From Macrothele yani (taxonomy: Eukaryota > Arthropoda > Arachnida > Araneae > Macrothelidae), in the NCBI GenBank assembly GCA_039090855.1, contig CM077011.1, positions 35,917,501 to 35,981,500 on the forward strand: a stretch of DNA of 64,000 bases. Reading direction: 5' to 3'. Every line of letters begins with the position of its first letter. Positions within the stretch are counted from its first letter, which is position 1. The position numbers and the translations under genes were made by a program. Under the pieces are notes generated by a model. That model saw only the letters and a program-made list of their open reading frames with translations, did no database searches and was not told the DNA's origin. Shown here piece by piece: positions 53,494 through 62,195 of this stretch.

Positions 53494-55480
53494 TTACACA
53501 TACTCCCCTTGCAGGTCGATGCACTTCTTGTATCGCTCCACTAGCTTCTTTGTTACTTTGGAGAAGAAGCTTTTCGGCTGCTTCCAAGTCCAGGTCTGCA
53601 CCGTTTCCTTTATCTCATCATCTGAGATGAACCTGCGACCGCGTAGATCCTCTTTAAGAAGATCGGAAGAGTAATAATCGCATGGCGCCAGATCACGGTT
53701 GTAAGGAGGAGGTGTAAGACGTTCAAACCTCAGATATTGCGTTGCCTCCACCGTTGCGGCCGTTAACTGGGGATGTACACTATCATGGTGCAGCAAGACT
53801 GTTTTTAGCAGCATTCCACTTATTTTTCTGAGGACGTCAGGTTTCAGTTTTGTTCTAAGCAGAGCACAGTACGTTGTACTGCTCACTGTTTGTCCGTGTC
53901 CCTGGAAATGCGCCAGTGTTCCAAAAGAAAGTCAGCCTAATTATTTTCTTGGCGAAGAGCTCTGTCATTTGATTTTTTTTTTTTTTTTTTTTACTGGAGA
54001 TGACGGATATTTTCACTGCATGCCTTGTCTCTTGCTTTCCGGTTCAAAGTGATGAACCCATGTCTTGTTTTTTTTACGGGAGATGACCGACATTTCCACT
54101 GCATGCCTTGTCTCTTGCTTTCCGGTTCAAAGGGATGAACCCATGTCTTGTTTTTTTACTGGAGATGACGGATATTTCCACTGCATGCCTTGTCTCTTGC
54201 TTTCCGGTTCAAAGTGATGAACCCATGTCTTGTTTTTTTACTGGAGATGACGGATATTTCCACTGCATACCTTGTCTCTTGCTTTCCGGTTCAAAGTGAT
54301 GAACCCATGTCTTGTTTTTTTACTGGAGATAACGGATATTTTCACTGCATGCCTTGTCTCTTGCTTTCCGGTTCAAAGTGATGAACCCATGTCTTGTTTT
54401 TTTTACTGGAGATGACGGATATTTCCACTGCATGCCTTGTCTCTTGCTTTCCGGTTCAAAGTGATGAACCCATGTCTTGTTTTTTTTACTGGAGATGACG
54501 GATATTTCCACTGCATGCCTTGTCTCTTGCTTTCCGGTTCAAAGTCATGAACCCATGTCTTTTTTACTGGAGATGACGGATATTGCCACTGCATACCTTG
54601 TCTCTTGCTTTCCGGTTCAAAGTGATGAACCCATGTCTTGTTTTTTACTGGAGATGACGGATATTTCCACTGCATGCCTTGTCTCTTGCTTTCCGGTTCA
54701 AAGTGATGAACCCATGTCTTGTTTTTTTTACTGGAGATGACGGATATTTTCAATGCATGCCTTGTCTCTTGCTTTCCGGTTCAAAGGGATGAACCCATGT
54801 CTTGTTTTTTTACTGGAGATGACGGATATTTCCACTGCATGCCTTGTCTCTTTCTTTCCGGTTCAAAGTGATGAACCCATGTCTTGTTTTGTTTTACTGG
54901 AGATGACGGATATTTTCACTGCATGCATTGTCTCTTGCTTTCCGGTCCAAAGTGATGAACCCATGTCTTGTCGCTGGTGACAATCCTCTCCGAAACACTC
55001 GGATCTCCCTCATAACGTTTCAGGAATTGGGTCGCAACCTCCTAGCGCTGTTGATTGCGCAGATTAATAAGCTGTTTGGGTACTCATCTTGCGCAAACTT
55101 TACAGTACCCCAAGTCATCGTGCTCCATAGCATGTGCGGATCCATAGCTGATATCCAAATGTGCACCAACATCAGACAACGTAATTCGCCGGTCTTCTCT
55201 GATCAAGCTATTTGTCCTGTCGATCTTGGCTTGTGTGTGCGATTTTGATGGCCGACAAGATCGAGCATCGTCGGTTAAACTTGTTCTTCCCGTTTTAAAC
55301 TTTTCTACCCATTCCTATACTTTTCGTTGACTCATGCTGTTTTCACTTTTCACTTCTGTACTGAGCTAACATCCTTCGCTGGATTTCAGCAGGTTTCACT
55401 CCTTCTTCTCAGAGAAATCTCACTACAGCCCGTTGTTCAACAATGGTGCGATCCCGCAGTGGAGCGTCCCTGTTTATTTG
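53494..55480 (-). pseudogene. mariner transposase (D34D) with internal minisatellite
   Basis: Reading across frames from the right: EQRAVVRFL, EEGVKPAEIQRRMLAQY, SMSQRKV, EWVEKFKTGRTSLTDDARSC, DRRITLSDVGAHLDI, KVCAR, VPKQLINLRNQQR, EVATQFLKRYEGDPSVSERI, VTSDKTWVHHF (first Asp). The segment after that Asp is repeated 12 times (53993-54971), then the gene resumes HFQGHGQTVSSTTYCALL, LLHHDSVHPQ (second Asp) and PPPYNRDLAPCDYY (third Asp, 34 on), ending CIDLQGEYV at 53494. Several stops precede the array. Confidence 0.9.
53993..54971. repeat. ~82-bp minisatellite derived from mariner coding sequence, 12 units
   Basis: Units start at about 53993, 54076, 54158, 54240, 54322, 54405, 54488, 54566, 54647, 54730, 54812 and 54896 (78-84 bp apart; most length change is in a T run). 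On the minus strand each unit encodes KTWVHHFEPESKRQGMQWKY then PSSPVKK, the stretch that follows the first catalytic Asp of the surrounding mariner gene. Confidence 0.95.
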
Positions 55481-55560
55481 ACCTCGGCATTAACTTGACT
55501 AACGGCAGAGCGCTGCACTGTGCGTGTTCGAACCTCAGATCATGAATATGGCAGACACAG

Positions 55561-56224
55561 CTTCTCCCGTTCACGCAGTGTTGAGAGAACGGCACAAACA
55601 TGTCAAACGGGTTAGTCACGTGGTGTGTGGCTAGTTTGCTCTGAGGAAGCAGGTAATGGCGATGATCAACATCATTTACCTTAGACCATGAATAAGGCAT
55701 TTACACGGTGACCCGTTCAATATAATTTTACCAAGTTTATCTTTTATCTTCATAAAAAATCATAGCGATCAATTGTCTTCATAAAAAATCAAGTGGTTTA
55801 TTTTTCTGCCCACTAGTTCATGTGGTACAAGTTTTTAAAGTTCAGTCACTCTGATTGGTGCTCCTGCTGAAGTGTTTGTTTCCTTATTTTTACGCATTTT
55901 TGCTGTCTCCCCCTACAACGCAGGATGTTTTTTAGCAAAATAACCATAACCATTAATTTTTGCACCTTTAACTTTCATTGTGTATATTTTTTGTTGTTAT
56001 AGAGTGCATATATAATCTCCTATGGTTTTTTAAAGTTGTCCACTACATGTATATTCTCCCTATTGGAGTGTGAAAAGTGATCTCATTTCTCAACCCCCCA
56101 CCCACCCGTTTAAATTGTGCGCAGTGTTCCACAAAAAAAAAGTATTTTTCGCTCATTGAAGACAGTATACGTGTCCTTCTGTGAAAAAATTGTGTCGATA
56201 AATCAATTACATATTTTTGGGCTT
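55561..56224. other. unassigned sequence
   Basis: Nothing recognisable; a short repeat TTCATAAAAAATCA occurs twice at 55750-55790. Confidence 0.4.
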
Positions 56225-56916
56225 ATTGTGTGTGAAAAATTTTCCGAGATCCACACATTACTACCGTTAATGAGAAGCGTCGTTTGGAGTGGTGTGTCTC
56301 CTATCGTTCTTGGACTGTGTGCGACTGGAAAGTCGTTCTTTGGAGTAATGAGTCACGTTTTTCACTCTTCCAATCTGATGGGCTTGTTTGGATTTGGCGA
56401 CAGCCCGGCGAACGATTTTCGTCGGACTGTGTTCTTCGAACTGTTAAGTTCGATGGACGCTCCATCATGGTATAGAGTTGTTTGTCGTGGATGGGACTCC
56501 ACCCTTTGGTTATGATACCACAGACCATGAACTCTGAAGTGTATCTCGACGTCCTGGATAATTATGCTCTTCCAAAAATGTGGCTGTATAATAAAAATGA
56601 TCGTTATCTCTTCCAACACGATAGAGCTCCCTGACATACCACTCCGAGTGTGCAAGACTAGTTTCTTGTAAATGAGATGGAATTTTTAGAATGGCCAGCT
56701 CAGAGTCCTGATCTTGATCCAATACAACACCTATGGGATGAAGTGGAACGACGGATACGAAATCAAACACAACGATCGTCTTCGCTCCACTCTGGCCTTG
56801 CTTTGCAGGACGAATGGCGAGCCATTCCTATCCAGACCTACCGGAAATTAGTTGACAGTATGCCTCGATGAGTTGCCGCTGTCATACAAGACAAATATAG
56901 ACTAACTAGCTACTAA
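56225..56916 (+). pseudogene. Tc1 transposase, catalytic-domain fragment
   Basis: The plus strand gives NEKRRLEWC, DWKVVLWSNESRFSLFQSDG (normally WSDESRF, so the first Asp is Asn), LDNYALPKMWLYN, FQHDRAP, FLEWPAQSPDLDPIQHLWDE (the catalytic Glu is Gln), ALQDEWRAIPIQTYRKLVDS and MPR, a stop, then VAAVIQ to TAA 56914-56916. The DNA-binding domain is missing, several frames are used, and two catalytic residues are changed. Confidence 0.85.
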
Positions 56917-56999
56917 TTGTGATAATAAAGCCACTTTTGATGATATGTAGTGTACGAGGGTTTTTTCAAAATGATGGAAAGATTTATTTTCTGTAGGAG

Positions 57000-57985
57000 C
57001 TTTATGCCACTGAGCTGCAGGTTCATCTCGGGCTTTCAGAACAGACGCATGGAATAGACTTACAGAGGTCATTCATGCATGTGCGATGATGGAATTTCGG
57101 ACCATATGTCTCAACTGTACCAGTGACGTTGGAGGTAGAAAGTGTGATCAGACCTTTCTCTCCAAAAAATCCCACAAATGTTCAATAATATTGAGATCTG
57201 AAGATTTAGGTGGGCAGAGTAGCTGCTGTGCCTCATCCTCATGCTATGCAAACCACAACTCAACACGTTTCGCACAATGAACGGGTGTATTTTCTGCTTG
57301 AAACCAGGAATGGTCATTAAAGAACAATGCCTGCAGCATTGGCTTCAGAAGAATGGGTTCGTACGTAGAAGATATGACAGGACCCTGCGGGATAACCAAT
57401 AGCCCCAGGGAATGCCATGATGTGGCACCTCACAGCATCAGCGATCCAGCTCCAGTCATCACAGTCGGAACTAAACAGTCAGGCTGGCACACTCCGGCAG
57501 ACTTTCTCCAAACGTGCACTCTACAAGGGGTGAGAAACAATGTGAAGCACGATTTTTTAGCATCCCATGCAGCTTTTATGCGCTTTGCGCCAACTTACAT
57601 ATTTTACTGCATTGATGTTGGTAATCAGAGATTTGTGGATTGCAACACGGCCGTAAATACCGTCACGGTGGAGTTCCCGACGAAAAAGCTGTGACCGAAA
57701 CGGAATCATTCCGACTGGTGTTCAACTGTGCTACTATTTGCGGTACTGTGGTCTTTTGCTTCCGTTGTACACAAACCCGTGCCAACGTTCGCCTTTTCGT
57801 ATCCCACATCTTCGTATTGTGGCTACAATTTCCGCGTTTGGGCGCAACGCCGTGTCCTTTTTGATAAGCAGTCATAATCTTCGACGTGGTTCCTCGTGTT
57901 GCACGTACTATTTTTGCCGTTCAAGTTACTGAAGCTCCTGCAAGACGCGCACTAATGAGCATACCTTTTTTAAGGTAACTGAGAC
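57000..57985 (-). pseudogene. Tc1-like transposase, 36-residue D-E spacing, decayed
   Basis: The N-terminus reads YLKKGMLISARLAGASVT and RATRGTTSKIMTAYQ, then TLARVCVQRKQKTTVPQIVA (helix-turn-helix units). The first Asp region is lost. QALFFNDHSWFQAENTPVHC has Glu in place of the second Asp, and SSDLNIIEHLWDFLERKV keeps the catalytic Glu 36 residues later. Many stops and shifts. The C-terminus can be followed to about 57000. Confidence 0.8.
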
Positions 57986-58209
57986 CTGATATTGTCGACA
58001 ATTACGCCACCATATCTGTTTCACCTGCTACTGCGGCACTGCTGCATGATAGTTGCCATTCCACTACAGCCCTTTATATGCCTCACATCGCAGGGGACGT
58101 GGTTCTAGTGATTTGCATACGTCGCAATGCCTGTACTTCTCGGTGTTTCCAGTATTTTTATAAATCCCTGGCTCAGCAGAGAACCAATATCAAAATTCTG
58201 TAGTCAAGC

Positions 58210-58436
58210 GAGCCGTCGCTGTGTTGAATTGCCCATCGTACTCACCTGATCTGTCACCGGTTGACTTTTTCTTTCTCTGACTGAAATTACAGCTGAAGAG
58301 GAAGATATTTTCAGACGTTCGTGACGAGACGGCTGAGAACGATAAAAAAATGAGGATTTTCCTCATAGTTTTCAGCAGTTACAGGAACGACGCTAAAAGC
58401 ATATCGTATCCGTGAGAGATTACTTTGAAAGCTAGT
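58210..58436 (+). pseudogene. mariner transposase, C-terminal fragment
   Basis: LNCPSYSPDLSPVDFFLS carries the third catalytic Asp region; after frameshifts the sequence reads LQLKRKIFSDVRDET, FQQLQERR and IVSVRDYFES with a stop, a common mariner ending. The rest of the gene is missing. Confidence 0.72.
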
Positions 58437-58878
58437 AAAATAAGTTTTCTTAAATAATACCGTTTGTTTATTTCTACCTTGCATTCACCGAACTTTATGG
58501 GTTCACTTTGTAAACCAATGCTCAGTTCCAACTCATATTTAATAATAAGCAGTACGAATTTGGAGCAAAATTCTGTTACGAATTTTGGGTGGCGTAATTT
58601 ATTCGATTCGCTGGATTGGAGACAGGCGGAAAGCCTCTCTTTCTCTAAATAATGCACTTACATCCTCGTTTTATTGTAGCGCTTATAAATTTTTTCCTGG
58701 TATAAAACGGAAACAATGATGCTTATAATAAACTGGCATTTGCTTATATCATTTACTTATAATTTTACAACACATCTTATTTTCTGGCTTCCCATAAATA
58801 CGAAATGGTGTTCCTAGCAAGTAGATTGTAGTTTCTGTCAGAGACCAGATATTTATTACAGATGGTGTAGTTTACCTT
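58437..58878. other. unassigned sequence
   Basis: Nothing recognisable. Confidence 0.4.
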
Positions 58879-59118
58879 ACACTTAGTAAGTAAATTACAA
58901 CATTTGTTCTTTTCCCCTACACTTAGTAAGTAAATTATACCATCTGTTGTTTTCCTCTACACTTAGTAAGTAAATTACAACATCTGTTGTTTTTCTCTAC
59001 ACTTAGTAAGTAAATTACAACATCTGCTGTTTTTCTCTACACTTAGTAAGTAAATTACAACATCTGTTGTTTTTCTCTACACTTAGTAAGTAAATTACAA
59101 CATCTGTTGTTTTTCTGG
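58879..59118. repeat. 40-bp tandem repeat, 6 units
   Basis: Units read ACACTTAGTAAGTAAATTAC + AACATCTGTTGTTTTTCTCT. The last four are nearly identical; the first two differ more. The 5' flank has an inverted echo of the unit (GGTGTAGTTTACCTTACACT). Confidence 0.95.
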
Positions 59119-59177
59119 AAGTATTATTCAACAGAACAGCATCAACAACGGCGACAATAGCGCGAGCGGTGTATATA

Positions 59178-60395
59178 CACTGAGTGGCCACTTTATTATG
59201 ACCACCTGACAGTTTTAAGTAAATAAGCTATGTCTGCACGCTGTTGCCGCCAGAGGGCGAGGCTAGTATAAAAAGGGAAAGCTTAGTGCTTGCGACAGTA
59301 GTAGAAGTGGTTTTTGGGTGACGAGATGGGTACAAAATGCGATTTGGCGGATTTTCAACGTGGGATGATTGTAGAAGTTCGAAGCCATGGAGCGAGTATC
59401 ACCGAAACCGCCGCATTCGTAAAATGTTCCAGAGCAGCTGTTGTTAAAGTGTTTAAAAACTGGACTGTCAGCCAAAAAACTGGGTTTCTACGTGCTACGT
59501 GTGGTCGTCATCGACTACTGACTGCTCGGGCAGAACGGAGAGTGTCCAGACTGATAACAGACAACAGAAGGGCAACAGTGCAGCAAATTACAGACAATCT
59601 TATTCGAGGATCCCCTTAATGATCTCTGCACGCACTGTTCGCCGTACACAGCATCGGATGGGATATGGCAGCCGAAGGCCTGTTCGAACACCTTTGCTGT
59701 CTGCAGTTAACAAGAGAAAATGTCTCCAGTTCGCACAGGAGCACAAGGATTGGACAGTCGATAATTGGAAACAAATTATGTGGTCCAATGAATCACGTTT
59801 TCAGTTCCACCATGCCGATGGCCGAGTGAGTATTTGGCGGAAACAGCACGAAAGCATGGACCCCAAATGCATTGCTACAACCCTTCAAGCTGGTGGAGGC
59901 AACGTTATGGTTTGGGGAATGTTTTCCTGGCATGATTTGGGCCCTTTAATTCGTGTTGATCAACGTCTAACTTTCACATCATATCTAAACATCGTTGCGG
60001 ACCAAGTGCATCCTGTCATGTAGATGGTTTATCCCAATGGCGATGGCTACTTTCACAGGATAATGCGTCCTGCCATAGTGCTCGTATTGTATAGGATTGG
60101 TTTCAGGAACATGCCGGTGAGTTTACTTTGCTTAGGTGCCCCCACAATCTCTAGATCTAAACCCCATTGAGAATTTGTGGGATGAAGATGAACGAGCCAT
60201 CAGACAGCTGGATCCACAACCTTGCAATCTCACACTCCTGGAAAGTGTTATTCATCAAGCATGGTCTCAGGTTCCACAAGCCACCTATCAACATCTCGTG
60301 GAGTTCATGCCACGAAGAATCGACGCAGTATTAAAGGCAAAAGGTGGTCCAACGAAGTACTGAGGGGGTGGTCATAATAAAGTGGCCACTCAGTG
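59178..60395 (+). mobile_element. Tc1-like element with near-perfect ends (DD36E type)
   Basis: 1218 bp between TA dinucleotides (59176-59177 and 60396-60397). The inverted ends CACTGAGTGGCCACTTTATT + ATGACCACC are identical over 29 bp. Confidence 0.93.
59326..60363 (+). pseudogene. Tc1-like transposase (DD36E spacing), multiple lesions
   Basis: Starts MGTKCDLADFQRGMIVEVRS. HTH units: ITETAAFVKCSRAAVVKVFK and TVRRTQHRMGYGSRRP. The first frame ends at 59619 after a one-base slip. IMWSNESRFQFHHADGRVSI has Asn for the first catalytic Asp. A TAG at 60021-60023 and frameshifts follow; QDNASCHSARIV keeps the second Asp, then SLDLNPIENLWDE the Glu, with 36 residues between. Ends AVLKAKGGPTKY at 60361-60363. 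Terminal repeats are far better preserved than the gene. Confidence 0.9.
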
Positions 60396-60448
60396 TATAC
60401 TCTCCGTGTTCGACTTTGAGACCCATCCAAGCGTTACGTAAGCTTTCG

Positions 60449-60602
60449 TGGGTAAGGAAATTTAGGGCCACTAGTTTCAAGGAAGGGAGGGATCCATTGC
60501 CATGTGACAAAAACAACATCCATGCTTTACTGGGATTCGAACCTGGACCCATCTCGGACGAATGATCACGAGCCAGCGCTTAGGCCATTGCGTCACCTGA
60601 AT
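60449..60602 (-). mobile_element. SINE fragment (3' truncated)
   Basis: Minus-strand head and half the body: GGTGACGCAATGGCCTAAGC, box B GGTTCGAATCCCAG, AGCATGGATGTTGTTTTTGT. The poly-A end is missing. Confidence 0.82.
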
Positions 60603-60720
60603 GATACTGCTTGTTTCGCTGACCAAGCGGGAAGAGAATACGTCATTCGCCAACTCGTTGGTGCTGATGAAACGAGATTTCGTGGATGGAAAAACTTGCG
60701 TAAATTCTGTTTTTTTTTTT

Positions 60721-61772
60721 ATACTCAAAAAACGCATCATCATTGTCAACCATTATCAATCCACTGCTGGACGAAGGTCTCCCCAAGTTTCCTCCACAAC
60801 GGTCTGTCTTGTGCCAGTCTCCTCCATGTTACTCCCGCATACTTTCGAATTTCATCCACCCATCTCCCATGTGGTCTTCTTCTGGGTGTTTTCCTGTCCC
60901 TTGGAATCCAATCTAAAATTTCGGCTGTCCATCGATGGTCTGTCCTTCCAGCAGTATGTCCAGCCCATTGCAATTTCAGGGATTTAACTCTGATCATGAG
61001 GTCTTCCACTCTTGTCATTTTTCGGATCCACGAGTTCTTCTTCTTATCTCTGCTGGTTACACCAAGCATTCACCTCTCTATGCTACTTTGAGTTGTCTGC
61101 AGTCTTTGTATGTCTCTTTTAGTTAAGGTGCGCGTCTCTGTACCATATGTAAGCACTGGAAGGATGCATTGATCAAACACTTTTCTTTTAAGACACAATG
61201 GCATATTGCTCTTGAAAATTATGCTGTTTCTTCCAAAAGCTCTCCAGGCAAGTTTTATACGCCGATTAATTTCTTCATCAATGTGACCCTCACTTGATAT
61301 CTGCTGTCCAAGATAAACGTACATGTCTGTTATCTCCAGCTTTTCTTCATCAATCGATAAATCTTCATTTCTTGTAAAAGCATTGTACATCACTTTTGTC
61401 TTCAGAAAGTTCATTTTTAATCCCACTTCTTTACTCTTTTTAGCAAGTTCTTGGATCATACTCTGCAGCTCTGATGGGGTAGTTGCAAAAATGACTACGT
61501 CATCAGCAAAACGAAGGTGGTTAGATAATCTCCATTAATCTTTATCCCTTTGTTTTCCCAGTTCAGTGATTGAAAATCATTTTCCAATGTGGCATTAAAG
61601 ATCCTTCCAAAATCAAAAAACGCATATAGCTTAATAAATCCGTTTATTTTCATGGAGTAATAAGCACAGAGATTTGCTAAGCTTCCGCACTCCACTGGTA
61701 GGCTTTTTCAATGCAATCAATTACACCATAAAAATAAACGGATTTAATACGCTATATGCGTTTCTTGAGTAT
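60721..61772. mobile_element. hairpin MITE split by an RTE insertion
   Basis: The right arm inverse reads ATACTCAAGAAACGCATATA and continues GCGTATTAAATCCG and TTTATTTTTATGG. The left arm is found only when the RTE copy (60738-61612) and one copy of its duplication are removed: ATACTCAAAAAACGCAT then ATAGCTTAATAAATCCG and TTTATTTTCATGG. The empty MITE would be about 164 bp with ~47-bp arms. No coding. Confidence 0.8.
60738..61612 (-). mobile_element. RTE LINE, 5'-truncated (copy E)
   Basis: Minus strand: FNATLENDFQSLNWENKGIK, then (after a frameshift at the FADD site, which reads FVLLMT) MIQELAKKSKEVGLKMNFLK, YLGQQISSEGHIDEEINRR, VFDQCILPVLTYGTETRTLT, a stop near 61070, and the usual C-terminus. 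Flanked by a 13-bp target-site duplication TCAAAAAACGCAT (60725-60737 and 61613-61625). The ATG tail is very short. Confidence 0.9.
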
Positions 61773-61829
61773 TCACATTGTGGGGTATTTAGAATAACGT
61801 CTCTTTTTGTTTGCTTGTTTTGGTTTGGG

Positions 61830-61978
61830 GTCTAGCGACCACCGTGAGCAACTCGATGTTCCAGGGAAGGAAGAGAGCCAGTGCCGTTAGACAACCATAA
61901 CACCCGTGCCTTTCCGGTATCCGAACTTCTACCCATTTCGGTGGAATTGTCAGAAGCCAGCGTTTTGCCTGTCTCGTA
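61830..61978 (-). mobile_element. SINE fragment, diverged
   Basis: Minus-strand family body (CATCGAGTTGCTCACGGTGG, CACTGGCTCTCTTCCTTCCC) and degraded head with a damaged box B (AGTTCGGATACCGG). About 55 bp of body is deleted. Confidence 0.75.
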
Positions 61979-62050
61979 CATTTGTTCACTAAAAATTAAA
62001 AATGAAGGAGACAGGCAAATTTGTGGAATTATCGTAGAATTTTGGAAAAT

Positions 62051-62195
62051 ACAGTGGTGGCCAAAATTGTGGGCACTTATGAAAATTTCATGTTTTGCAA
62101 CTTTGTGGGCCTATAGGAAATGTTATGTTTCACTAAATGCAAATGTATGTGTATCAATTGAAATAGAATTTGATGCTGAATTCTATACAAGCAAG
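62051..62195 (+). mobile_element. solitary Tc1 terminal fragment
   Basis: After TA (62049-62050) the sequence begins CAGTGGTGGCCAAAATTGTG, nearly identical to the inverse of the right end of the Tc1 at 14799 (CAGTAGTGGCCAAAATTGTG). No transposase follows; the next element starts at 62196. Confidence 0.65.

Noticed and set aside
53993..54980. Long open frames with a hydrophobic repeated peptide (SCFPVQSDEPMSCF...) on the plus strand
   Set aside because: They are the reverse of the mariner-derived minisatellite; the minus strand explains the sequence.
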